From positions 1 through 64,000 of the forward strand of contig JAOACD010000004.1 in NCBI GenBank assembly GCA_026417975.1: a DNA stretch of 64,000 nt. Reading direction: 5' to 3'. This document shows positions 37,507 to 45,331 of the stretch, piece by piece (position 1 is the first letter of the stretch; each line of letters starts with the position of its first letter). The position numbers and the translations under genes were made by a program. Origin of the DNA: Melioribacter sp. Lineage in GTDB: Bacteria > Bacteroidota > Ignavibacteria > Ignavibacteriales > Melioribacteraceae. The notes beneath the pieces were generated by a model. That model saw nothing but the letters and a program-made list of their open reading frames with translations. It searched no databases and had not been told where the DNA came from.

Positions 37507-38457
37507 TTATTTGTAAATTTTTATATTGATTTTTCCATCGCTTAAATAATAACCTCTAAACATTCCTTCGGTATTAAAGGGCATTGCAATATTTCCATAT
37601 TTATCAATGGCAATTACACCACCTGTTCCACCTAGTTGAGATAGTTTATTTATAATTTCATTAGCAGCATCATTAAGGGACATGTTTTTATATTCAATTA
37701 AAGAAGATATGTCTTTAGCAACTCCTAATCTAATAAAATATTCTCCGTGACCTGTACAGGAAACAGCACAAGTATTATTGTTTGCGTAAGTTCCTGCTCC
37801 TATTATTGGAGAATCACCTACTCTACCAAATTTTTTCATCATCATTCCACCTGTAGAAGTACCAGCTGCTAAGTTTCCGTTTTTGTCGAGAGCAACTGCC
37901 CCAACAGTTCCATGCTTTTCTAGGGTATCTTTCATTTTTAAATATTGCTCCCATCTTTCTTTAGTTATAAAATAAGTTGAATCTACTAATTCGATATTAA
38001 ACATTTTGCCAAACTCTTCTGCACCGCTTCCAATCATCATTACGTGGGGAGATTTTTCCATAATTAGTTTTGCTAATTTAATAGGATTTTTAACATGATG
38101 AACTCCAGCAACAGCTCCTGCTTTTAAGGTTTTTCCATCCATTATAGAGGCATCAAGTTCTGCAATCCCATTTTCATTTAATACAGCTCCTTTTCCAGCA
38201 TTAAAAAGAGGGGAATCTTCCAAGATAGCAATTGCTGATGTTATAGCATCAACAGCTGAACCGTTATTTTCTAAAATTTTATATCCGGTTATTAATGCTT
38301 CTTCTAATTTTGAGATATATTCTTTTTCTTTATCGTTGGCTAGATTTTTAATTAAACCAGCACCTCCATGTATAGCAATTCCAAATTTAGATGTTTGTGC
38401 AACTATTAAAGAACATAAAAACAAAAAAATTGCCCCAATACGAATGAAAATTCGCAT
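37507..38457 (-). CDS. isoaspartyl peptidase / L-asparaginase (T2 family), exported
   Basis: Ntn-hydrolase that self-cleaves before a threonine, here in HGTVGAVALDKNGNLAAGTSTGG. The N-terminal IHGGAGLIKN and NAGKGAVLNENGIAELDASIMDG blocks of the alpha subunit are intact. The frame opens at 38517, but the ATG at 38457 starts a clean signal peptide (MRIFIRIGAIFLFLCSLIVAQ), so the product is exported. It probably degrades isoaspartyl dipeptides or asparagine outside the cytoplasm. An exported peptidase gene lies on the opposite strand, 114 bases away. Confidence 0.92.
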   Translation of the reverse strand: MRIFIRIGAIFLFLCSLIVAQTSKFGIAIHGGAGLIKNLANDKEKEYISKLEEALITGYKILENNGSAVDAITSAIAILEDSPLFNAGKGAVLNENGIAELDASIMDGKTLKAGAVAGVHHVKNPIKLAKLIMEKSPHVMMIGSGAEEFGKMFNIELVDSTYFITKERWEQYLKMKDTLEKHGTVGAVALDKNGNLAAGTSTGGMMMKKFGRVGDSPIIGAGTYANNNTCAVSCTGHGEYFIRLGVAKDISSLIEYKNMSLNDAANEIINKLSQLGGTGGVIAIDKYGNIAMPFNTEGMFRGYYLSDGKINIKIYK

Positions 38458-38571
38458 TGTATAACCTAAATTAATTTCTTGTAAAGTGAAATTATGTTTA
38501 GATAATTTTAAAATCAATCATTAATTTTAATTTAACAATGAAAGAAAAAAATAATAATGATGGAGAATTTT

Positions 38572-39738
38572 ATGAGACTCATTTTAAGATTTCAAAAAGT
38601 ATTTTTAATATTTCTAATTATTTCAAGTGTGTTTAATGCGCAGGATAAGAAAAAGAAAGAGAAAAAGGAACAATATGAATTCACAATGATCTATCAAGTA
38701 AAAACTACGCCTGTAAAAGATCAAGCTAAAACTAACACTTGTTGGTCGTTTGCAACTACTTCTTTTATAGAAACTGAACTAATTAGAATGGGTAAGGGAG
38801 AACATATTTTATCACCAATGTGGAATGTTAGATTTACATATCCCAAGAAAGCATTAAATTTCGTTAGGTATAATGGATTAACAAATTTTGGCCCAGGTGG
38901 TCAAGCTCATGATGTGATGAATGTTATAAAAGAATATGGATTAGTACCGGAAGAAGTTTATAAAGGGATAGTTATTAATGAAAATGAACATAATCATGGT
39001 GAAATGGATGCAGTATTAAAAGCTATAGTAGAAACAGTTGTAAGAAAGAAAGGTGGTAGAATAACCCCAGTTTGGCAAAAAGTTATAGAATCTACACTTG
39101 ATATTTATCTTGGGGTTCCGCCAAAAGAATTTTATTATAAAGGTAAATTGTATACTCCTAAAAGTTTTGTTGATTCTTTGAGTTTTAAACCAGATGATTA
39201 TATTGAATTGACTTCTTTTACTCATCATCCTTTTTATAGCAAAATTGACTTAGAAATACCTGATAATTGGAGTAAGGATTTGTATTATAATGTACCGATT
39301 GATGAATTAATGAGAATTATTGATTATGCACTTGAAAATGGATATTCTGTTCTATGGGATGGAGATATTAGTGAAAAATCATTTGATAAGAAAAAATGTA
39401 TTGCTATTGTTCCTATTGACACTCTTGAAGAGACTAACGAGCCAGATAAAGAAAATGATATTAAACTAGTTAGAGAAAAATTTATAAATCAAGATATGCG
39501 ACAGGAAACTTTTGATAATCAAACTACTACAGATGATCATTTAATGCATATAGTAGGGCTTGCTAAAGATCAAAACGGGACGAAATATTATTACACAAAA
39601 AATTCGTGGGGGACGAAAAATAAAAAGTATAATGGTTATTGGTACATTTCTGAATCTTATGTAAAGTTAAAAGCAATTGCTATTATGGTACATAAAGATG
39701 CAATTCCTAAGGATATAAAGGTTAAATTAGGAATATAA
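38572..39738 (+). CDS. C1 family cysteine peptidase (bleomycin hydrolase/aminopeptidase C-like), exported
   Basis: A papain-fold peptidase of the C1B (PepC/bleomycin hydrolase) type. The catalytic Cys is in TPVKDQAKTNTCWSFATT, His in DDHLMHIVGLA and Asn in YYTKNSWGTK. An N-terminal signal peptide (FLIFLIISSVFNAQ) followed by a lysine-rich linker makes it a secreted version of a normally cytosolic family. The frame starts at 38557; GGAG 6 bases before the ATG at 38572 favours that start. It is divergent from the exported isoaspartyl peptidase. Confidence 0.88.
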   Translation: MRLILRFQKVFLIFLIISSVFNAQDKKKKEKKEQYEFTMIYQVKTTPVKDQAKTNTCWSFATTSFIETELIRMGKGEHILSPMWNVRFTYPKKALNFVRYNGLTNFGPGGQAHDVMNVIKEYGLVPEEVYKGIVINENEHNHGEMDAVLKAIVETVVRKKGGRITPVWQKVIESTLDIYLGVPPKEFYYKGKLYTPKSFVDSLSFKPDDYIELTSFTHHPFYSKIDLEIPDNWSKDLYYNVPIDELMRIIDYALENGYSVLWDGDISEKSFDKKKCIAIVPIDTLEETNEPDKENDIKLVREKFINQDMRQETFDNQTTTDDHLMHIVGLAKDQNGTKYYYTKNSWGTKNKKYNGYWYISESYVKLKAIAIMVHKDAIPKDIKVKLGI

Positions 39739-39795
39739 AGTAGAAGGTTATAAGCTTTTAAATTTATCACTACAAAATTGAACATCAACTTATAA

Positions 39796-39811
39796 GAACT
39801 TATATAAGTTC
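39796..39811. repeat. 16-base perfect palindrome
   Basis: GAACTTATATAAGTTC is a perfect palindrome 57 bases after the peptidase stop codon. It is not followed by a T-tract, so it is not an obvious rho-independent terminator. It may be an operator or a decayed-DNA coincidence; AT-richness makes a chance palindrome moderately likely. Confidence 0.4.
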
Positions 39812-40029
39812 AAACAATGGGAGTTTACAAAAAATTAATGTGAATATAAATCCTTTTTTTTTCAGCTTTTTGTGAATTTCTCCAAATAATTTTTCTCAGC
39901 CAGTTCAATATGGAAATGAACATTGTCTTTTGGAACAATTGAGACTACAAATAAAAATGTAATTTATAAGTATTTGGTGAATTTAAATCTTTAGAGTTAA
40001 TTTAGAATGCACTTATAATTTTATAAAAA

Positions 40030-40556
40030 GTTAATGCAAATTTTGGTAAGGGAGTAATTATGATGATAATGAAACAATCTGATGCTAATCTGTGCTTACA
40101 AGTTGAAAGAGTTAAAGAAGTAATTCCAAAATATCAATACTTCCACAACGGACAAAAAATGCTGTTTAATGGAAGCAATCAGATTTTATTTTAAGGTCGA
40201 TTACAAATTTAAGTGATTCTGCAAATTGCTTTTGTATTGACATTTTTAGTAATCTATTTTTTCCAAAGAATAAGAATCCTTCGGGGCAGTGTTATTATGG
40301 GAATTTCTATCCCGATCTCTATAATTGCTACATTTGATGTAATGTTTCTTGTTAATATAACGCTTAATATTATTTCGATTACTCAAATTACACTTGCAAT
40401 GAGAATGTTCGTTGATATATAATTGTTGTTCTTGAAAAATGTTTATAGCTTAGAGAGTTTGTTGAAAAAAATTGGTGCTAAATATATTGGTGCTAAAGAG
40501 GATTGAGTAAGTAATATTGCTTTGACACTTACAACTCTTACACTATATCTAGCGGT
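40030..40556 (+). pseudogene. RND-family efflux transporter gene remnant
   Basis: Fragments match one stretch of an AcrB/HAE1-type pump in consecutive order. 40060-40194 reads MIMKQSDANLCLQVERVKE, like the KQSDANT...VK block. 40213-40422 encodes hydrophobic IYFFQRIRILRGSVIMGISI, like FLFLRSxRxxLIIGISIPISIIATF, and ends with MRMFVDI, like GMLVDNSIVVLENI. After a stop, NVYSLESL...KYIGAKE corresponds to ENIYR...GAxE, and a final segment gives LTLTTL. Frameshifts and stops break it at about 40195, 40209 and 40423. Most of the gene is missing on both sides. This fills most of the 823-base gap before the next gene. Confidence 0.72.
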
Positions 40557-40561
40557 TTTTT

Positions 40562-41905
40562 TTAATGATAATTAAGTATACTTCCACCAATAAATTCACG
40601 TAGAACAGAGTCACCTGGGATTGGTGAATCGTCCTCTACTGGTTCAATAGCTTCGAGCATTTTTCTAACACGAGAAGCTCTCTCATATGCGTCTTCTCTT
40701 AAAGGATCGCCTTCGTATTTTTTTTCCCATTCTCTAAAATTATCAAGCAGCTTTGGGCGATATAATGGAATTTCGTAAGGCATTGCTGTGTTAATTATAT
40801 AGTCTGCTGTATTGCAATAAGGTAGAATATTTCTTTTTTCAGAAGAACGAACATAATGCCAGTGCAATAAAGTTTGTTCTGGATTGTAAGCACGATGAAC
40901 AGAATCTCGAAGCATGCGACGAATCATTCTAATATCTGTCCATCTTATATATTTGCCATCTGGCATTTTCATTTGTAATAGTGGTTCTAAATACAATTTA
41001 AATTTCTGTTCAATAGGAATATCTTTACTAAATTCAGGATATAAGCCATGAAGGCTATCGATAAGAAGAATTTCGTCTTTTTCTAATTTCAACGGGGTTT
41101 GGTCTAAATATCTCTTTCCTTTTTTAAAGTCATAATAAGGTATTTTAACTTCTTGGCCATTAGCTAATTTTTTTAGATGGTCATTTATCATTTCTAAATC
41201 TAATGCTTGAGGAGTTTCGAAATCATAGTCACCAAATTCATCTTTTGGATGAAGCTCTAAGTCGAAAAAGTAATTATCAACTATAAGTGGTACAAATTTC
41301 ATTCCCATTTTATTTAATCTTTGTTCGAGTTTTAATGTGGTAGTTGTTTTCCCCGAAGAAGAAGGACCGCTAATAAAAACCATTTTTAAGTCTTTGCTTC
41401 TTTCTTTGATGAGTTCTGCAGCAGTGTCGAGTTGTGTTTCGTAAGCAGATTCAGATTCATGAACAATATGTGGAAATTCTCCTTTTCTAATTCTTTCATT
41501 AATGGCTTCTACGGTATGAAGATTATGAGAAACAGCCCAATCAAGCGAGCTCCATACTTTTGCCCAAGGAATTAGTTCGGAGGGTTTTGATTGGTGTTTT
41601 GCGTTTGCTCTTCTTCTTCGGGCAGCTTCTTCTCTATATAATATATATTCTTTTGCTACTTTAGCATGACCATTTTCTATTAATACTTTTTCTACCATAT
41701 CTTGGATTTCTTCAATATGAGGTTTGTAACCCTCTTCGTATTTTTCTTCCATTAAAGCAATTACTTGTTTTGCTAATTCTTCGGCTCGTTGTCTATCACG
41801 TCCACCTACAGCAACAGCGGCACGATATATTGCATTTACAATTCTTTCTGGATTAAAAGGAACTATAGCCCCACTTCTTTTAATTACATATTTAAATTTT
41901 CCCAT
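40562..41905 (-). CDS. ATP-cone / uridine kinase-like fusion
   Basis: An unusual two-domain protein. Residues 1-95 are an ATP-cone (the allosteric nucleotide-binding domain of ribonucleotide reductase and NrdR: YVIKRSGAIVPFNPERIVNAI...EIQDMVEKVL). Then comes a P-loop kinase domain with GPSSSGKTTTTLKLEQRL at about residue 185, a DNYF substrate loop and LLIDSLHGLYPE, matching the uridine kinase/PRK group. The C-terminal region is specific to this architecture. The ATG at 41905 has AAGGA 9 bases upstream. Function is probably nucleotide- or nucleoside-phosphorylating with allosteric control, but the substrate is unknown. Confidence 0.82.
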   Translation of the reverse strand: MGKFKYVIKRSGAIVPFNPERIVNAIYRAAVAVGGRDRQRAEELAKQVIALMEEKYEEGYKPHIEEIQDMVEKVLIENGHAKVAKEYILYREEAARRRRANAKHQSKPSELIPWAKVWSSLDWAVSHNLHTVEAINERIRKGEFPHIVHESESAYETQLDTAAELIKERSKDLKMVFISGPSSSGKTTTTLKLEQRLNKMGMKFVPLIVDNYFFDLELHPKDEFGDYDFETPQALDLEMINDHLKKLANGQEVKIPYYDFKKGKRYLDQTPLKLEKDEILLIDSLHGLYPEFSKDIPIEQKFKLYLEPLLQMKMPDGKYIRWTDIRMIRRMLRDSVHRAYNPEQTLLHWHYVRSSEKRNILPYCNTADYIINTAMPYEIPLYRPKLLDNFREWEKKYEGDPLREDAYERASRVRKMLEAIEPVEDDSPIPGDSVLREFIGGSILNYH

Positions 41906-41974
41906 ATACAACATTCCTTAAATAAATATAACTAACAATTACAAAGTTAATATTTGTTTAACAAATGAATAATA

Positions 41975-42613
41975 CTATTTTTTAGGATAGCCTACTGTTT
42001 GTGATAATATTATTTTTTGATTTTGGTTTAGTTTTAATGCTTGTGGTAATTTTTCTTTGTTTACTAAACCTCTTACAACACAAGCAAGTCCTTCAGAAGC
42101 ACAGTATAGATAAACATTTTGTGCAATAAAGCCACAATCTGCAGCTACAAAGATTATTTTATCTTCTTCATTTACTCTTGATACACGAGATAAATCTGCA
42201 ACATAAACTAAGTTTACAGGAGCAGTTTTAACAAAATCTTGAACTCCGCAATATTCTCTTATATCTCCTTTTGTGATTAATATTAACTCGTTCTCTTTAG
42301 CGTTATACAGATAAGCACCATTATCTAATACTACATAAATATCATATTCTTGCCAATTCATTGCAGAAGGAGCTGTTCTTTTACCACTTTCGGGGCGATT
42401 AATTCCATAAGCAGCCCATAACAAATTTGATAGCTCTTGAAGTGACAATTCTTTAGTATCAAATGCTCTAACAGATGCTCGAAGTTTTAGTGCTTGCATT
42501 AGGGGTTTTCCAATTTCTGTTTGAGGTGTAGGCAATTTGATTTTTTCGGTTTCTTGTGCAGAAAGTATTGCAGCAAAATATACAGCAAATACTAACAAGT
42601 AAATTTTTTTCAT
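41975..42613 (-). CDS. exported SagB-like nitroreductase-family oxidoreductase
   Basis: A nitroreductase-fold flavoprotein of the SagB/ThcOx type, with SVRAFDTKELSLQELSNLLWAAYGINRP near the N-terminus and a TAPSAMNWQEYDIYVV block. Unusually it has a signal peptide (MKKIYLLVFAVYFAAILSA), so it is predicted periplasmic or exported, whereas SagB acts in the cytoplasm on peptides. The reaction is unknown. No SagC/SagD cyclodehydratase or precursor is nearby, so thiazole/oxazole peptide production is not supported. Confidence 0.82.
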   Translation of the reverse strand: MKKIYLLVFAVYFAAILSAQETEKIKLPTPQTEIGKPLMQALKLRASVRAFDTKELSLQELSNLLWAAYGINRPESGKRTAPSAMNWQEYDIYVVLDNGAYLYNAKENELILITKGDIREYCGVQDFVKTAPVNLVYVADLSRVSRVNEEDKIIFVAADCGFIAQNVYLYCASEGLACVVRGLVNKEKLPQALKLNQNQKIILSQTVGYPKK

Positions 42614-42655
42614 GGTGAAAGTCCCTATTTATTTAGTAAAGCTTGTAATTTCACT

Positions 42656-43873
42656 TTATTGTGTTTTAGCTGCAATCTTATTTCTTATTCTCATTTTTTC
42701 GAACCACAAAATAGCATCTATTATACATGGAAGAGCAGCGGAGAGATGCGTGCCATTTTTAATAGTTACTAATTGGACATTAGCACCACGTGAATTAAAA
42801 TAGTCTTTTGCTTTTAGTGAATTTTCATAAGGCACATATTCGTCGGCATCACCATGATACAATTTTGTTGGTGAAATTGGAACAAAATTTATTAAACTGT
42901 TTTCTTTTAACGCATTAGTGAATTCTTTTTCGCTTCCATTTTGGAATTTAGTTAAAAATTCATCTTTGAATAATTTTGTCAAGTCATTAGTTAGCTCTAA
43001 ATTTATTTCTGAAGAAGTCTTTGTTCCTTCAAATAAATATGAAATTTTTTCTGCATATGGCGAGTTAAATATTTCATTGATTTTATTCCAGCCATAAATT
43101 TTGTTGTATGCATAGATTAAATATGCTAGGAACGAAGGTTGGTTATAAAATTTGTTTTTCAAGATTATTTGTGCAGTTAAATACAAGTCGTAAGCACCTG
43201 CCATTGGAGCAGATGCTGTAATTGTAATTTCTTTAATATTATTTTTTTCTATTTCCCTTTGAGCTGCAAGAGTTACAAAACCTCCTTCTGAATATCCTAT
43301 AAGAAAAACTTCACCATTTAACTTTACAGTTAAATTCTCTGCAGCTTTTCTAGCAGCCCTAATAAGATCTATTACTGCATTTGCAGAAGAGTTTGCATGA
43401 TGATAAGGATGTATTTCTTTTGAATCTCCTAGTCCAATATAATCTGGAACTAAAGTATAATAACCTAAGAGTGCTCCAATAAATCCTTCGATAGCATAAT
43501 AAGGATTTTGTGAAGCAACATTATTCTTTTTTGTTTGAGTTCCATGTTGAATACTAAGTAATGGCAAGTTATTAATTTTCTTAGGTACAAAAAGTGCTCC
43601 TGTAGCTTCTATTAATCTTCCATCGTAATTTTTAGTTGTATATGTAATTTTGTATACATCAACGTCAAATAAAAATTTATTAAATAACTCTGCATCGATG
43701 TTGAAATTATTAAGTAGAGATTTTAAATGACTTGCTTTTTCGCTATTAATTGAGTTAATACTTATAAGATTGCCGCGTAATGATAATTCTGGTTCAATTG
43801 GGTAATCGGATTCACACGAGAGATTAAAGATTAAAATTAAAATAAGTAGTAGCAAGTTTGAAATTTTTTTCAT
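42656..43873 (-). CDS. lipase-like alpha/beta-hydrolase lipoprotein
   Basis: A 405-residue lipoprotein (signal peptide MKKISNLLLLILILIFNLSC with lipobox Cys). The serine nucleophile elbow is GYSEGG, the likely Asp is in GDADEYVPYENS, and the His is in NGTHLSAALP. The order and spacing resemble the secretory lipase family. An outer-membrane or periplasmic esterase/lipase is likely. The actual substrate is unknown. Confidence 0.83.
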   Translation of the reverse strand: MKKISNLLLLILILIFNLSCESDYPIEPELSLRGNLISINSINSEKASHLKSLLNNFNIDAELFNKFLFDVDVYKITYTTKNYDGRLIEATGALFVPKKINNLPLLSIQHGTQTKKNNVASQNPYYAIEGFIGALLGYYTLVPDYIGLGDSKEIHPYHHANSSANAVIDLIRAARKAAENLTVKLNGEVFLIGYSEGGFVTLAAQREIEKNNIKEITITASAPMAGAYDLYLTAQIILKNKFYNQPSFLAYLIYAYNKIYGWNKINEIFNSPYAEKISYLFEGTKTSSEINLELTNDLTKLFKDEFLTKFQNGSEKEFTNALKENSLINFVPISPTKLYHGDADEYVPYENSLKAKDYFNSRGANVQLVTIKNGTHLSAALPCIIDAILWFEKMRIRNKIAAKTQ

Positions 43874-43883
43874 TAGTAAAATT

Positions 43884-44645
43884 TCAAGATTGTTTTTTAT
43901 TAAAATAAGAAATTAAAAAATCATATAATGCAGTTGGTAAGCAACCTATTATACGCGAGGAAATTACTGTTGGAAAAGGAAATTGAATTATTCTTTTTTC
44001 TTTTTTTATGCCATTGAGAATGATTTGAGCTGCTTTTTGAGCAGACATTAAAAAAGGCATTTTAAATTCGTTTTTATCTGTCATAGGAGTCTTTACAAAT
44101 CCAGGTTTTATGGTAATAACAGTTATTCCATATGGTTTTAATTCTGTTCTTAGGCCTTCTAGAAAAATTGTAGCTGCAGCTTTGCTTGCACAATAAAATC
44201 CACTTCCAGAGTAACCACGATTATCGGCAAGACTTGAAACACCAGCAATAATACCACTTTTCCTTCTGATAAAATCTGGAAGTAAACATTCCACAAAGTA
44301 AATAAGGCCTAAAACATTTACACCAAATGTTTCTTCTGCATAATTAGAATTAAAATTTTCAATCTTAATTCTATGACCAACTCCTGCATTTAATATAGCT
44401 AAATCAATTTCTCCCACATCATTTTTAATCGATTTGTATACATTAGATACTTCTTCTTTATTTCGTACGTTACATTTGTAAAGATAGATTTTTGCTGTTG
44501 AATTGCTTTTAAGTTCTTTTAACAATTCAATTCTTCTTGAACATAAGAGTAAATTACAGTTTTCTTTCGATAAATTTTCTGCTAAAGCTCTTCCTATACC
44601 AGAAGATGCACCTGTGATTAATATATTTTTATTAGTGAATTCCAT
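43884..44645 (-). CDS. short-chain dehydrogenase/reductase
   Basis: A classical SDR of 253 residues. TGASSGIGRAL is the NAD(P)-binding loop, NAGVG the structural motif, and YCASKAA holds the catalytic Tyr-x3-Lys. TIKPGFVKTPM is the usual C-terminal segment. The substrate is unknown. The Ser is in SSLADNRGYSGSG. It is followed closely (10 bases) by the lipase-like gene, perhaps as a two-gene unit. Confidence 0.9.
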   Translation of the reverse strand: MEFTNKNILITGASSGIGRALAENLSKENCNLLLCSRRIELLKELKSNSTAKIYLYKCNVRNKEEVSNVYKSIKNDVGEIDLAILNAGVGHRIKIENFNSNYAEETFGVNVLGLIYFVECLLPDFIRRKSGIIAGVSSLADNRGYSGSGFYCASKAAATIFLEGLRTELKPYGITVITIKPGFVKTPMTDKNEFKMPFLMSAQKAAQIILNGIKKEKRIIQFPFPTVISSRIIGCLPTALYDFLISYFNKKQS

Positions 44646-44677
44646 AATAAATTTTTTTTGCTAGTTCAATTTATTAT

Positions 44678-44745
44678 TTTTTGTTATCACTAAAAATTTG
44701 CTTTGAGAACTCGTTTTTTTCTATATTATTTAGAGATAACAAAAA
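44678..44745. promoter_or_regulatory. spaced inverted repeat in divergent promoter region
   Basis: TTTTTGTTATC (44678-44688) and its exact inverse GATAACAAAAA (44735-44745) flank 46 bases between the divergent SDR (start 44645) and DUF3109 (start 44774) genes. Such spacing could be paired operator sites or a DNA/RNA hairpin. No known regulator consensus was matched. Confidence 0.35.
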
Positions 44746-44773
44746 TTTTGTTAAATAAAATTATTCCATTTTT

Positions 44774-45328
44774 ATGAACATTGATTTTGTCGAAATAGAA
44801 GATGTAATGGTTAATTCGGAAGTTTGGGAAACAAATTTTGAGTGTGATTTAGCAAAATGCAAAGGTGCTTGTTGTACAATGGAAAGTAAGTTTGGTGCAC
44901 CATTAAAGGAAGAAGAAATTGATATAATAAATAAATTTCTGCCTATTATAAAAGAATATTTGCCCAAAGAACACATAAATGAAATTGAAAAAAAAGGTTT
45001 TTGGTTTGAGGCGCATGGAGAATTTATGACAAGAAGCTTAAATAACAAAGCATGTGTTTTTGTGTCTTATGACGGAGATATAGCAAAATGTGGTATAGAA
45101 AAAGCTTACCGAGATGGTAAAATAGATTTTATAAAGCCAATCTCTTGTCATTTGTTTCCTATAAGAGTCTCTAATTTTGGAGGCTATGTTTTAAGGTTTG
45201 AAAAATATAGCGAATGCCTGCCAGCCCTTCAAAATGGGAATAAGAAAATATTAGACTTTTGTCGCAGTGCACTCGAGCGGGCATTTGGTAAAGATTGGTT
45301 TTTAAGAATTAAAAAAGTAGTTGGGTAA
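44774..45328 (+). CDS. DUF3109 family cysteine-rich protein
   Basis: A 184-residue protein with CKGACC (about residues 32-37), CVFVSYDGD...KCGIEKAYRDGKIDF and PISCHLFPIRV, the DUF3109 pattern of conserved cysteines, which may bind a metal or Fe-S cluster as in YkgJ-like proteins. Function is unknown. It sits 3 bases upstream of rpoN. Confidence 0.88.
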   Translation: MNIDFVEIEDVMVNSEVWETNFECDLAKCKGACCTMESKFGAPLKEEEIDIINKFLPIIKEYLPKEHINEIEKKGFWFEAHGEFMTRSLNNKACVFVSYDGDIAKCGIEKAYRDGKIDFIKPISCHLFPIRVSNFGGYVLRFEKYSECLPALQNGNKKILDFCRSALERAFGKDWFLRIKKVVG

Positions 45329-45331
45329 GCT

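Noticed and set aside
41975-42613. Thiazole/oxazole-modified peptide biosynthesis cluster
   Set aside because: A SagB-like fold alone is not enough. No SagC/SagD-type cyclodehydratase, precursor peptide or transporter is nearby, and the protein is predicted to be exported.
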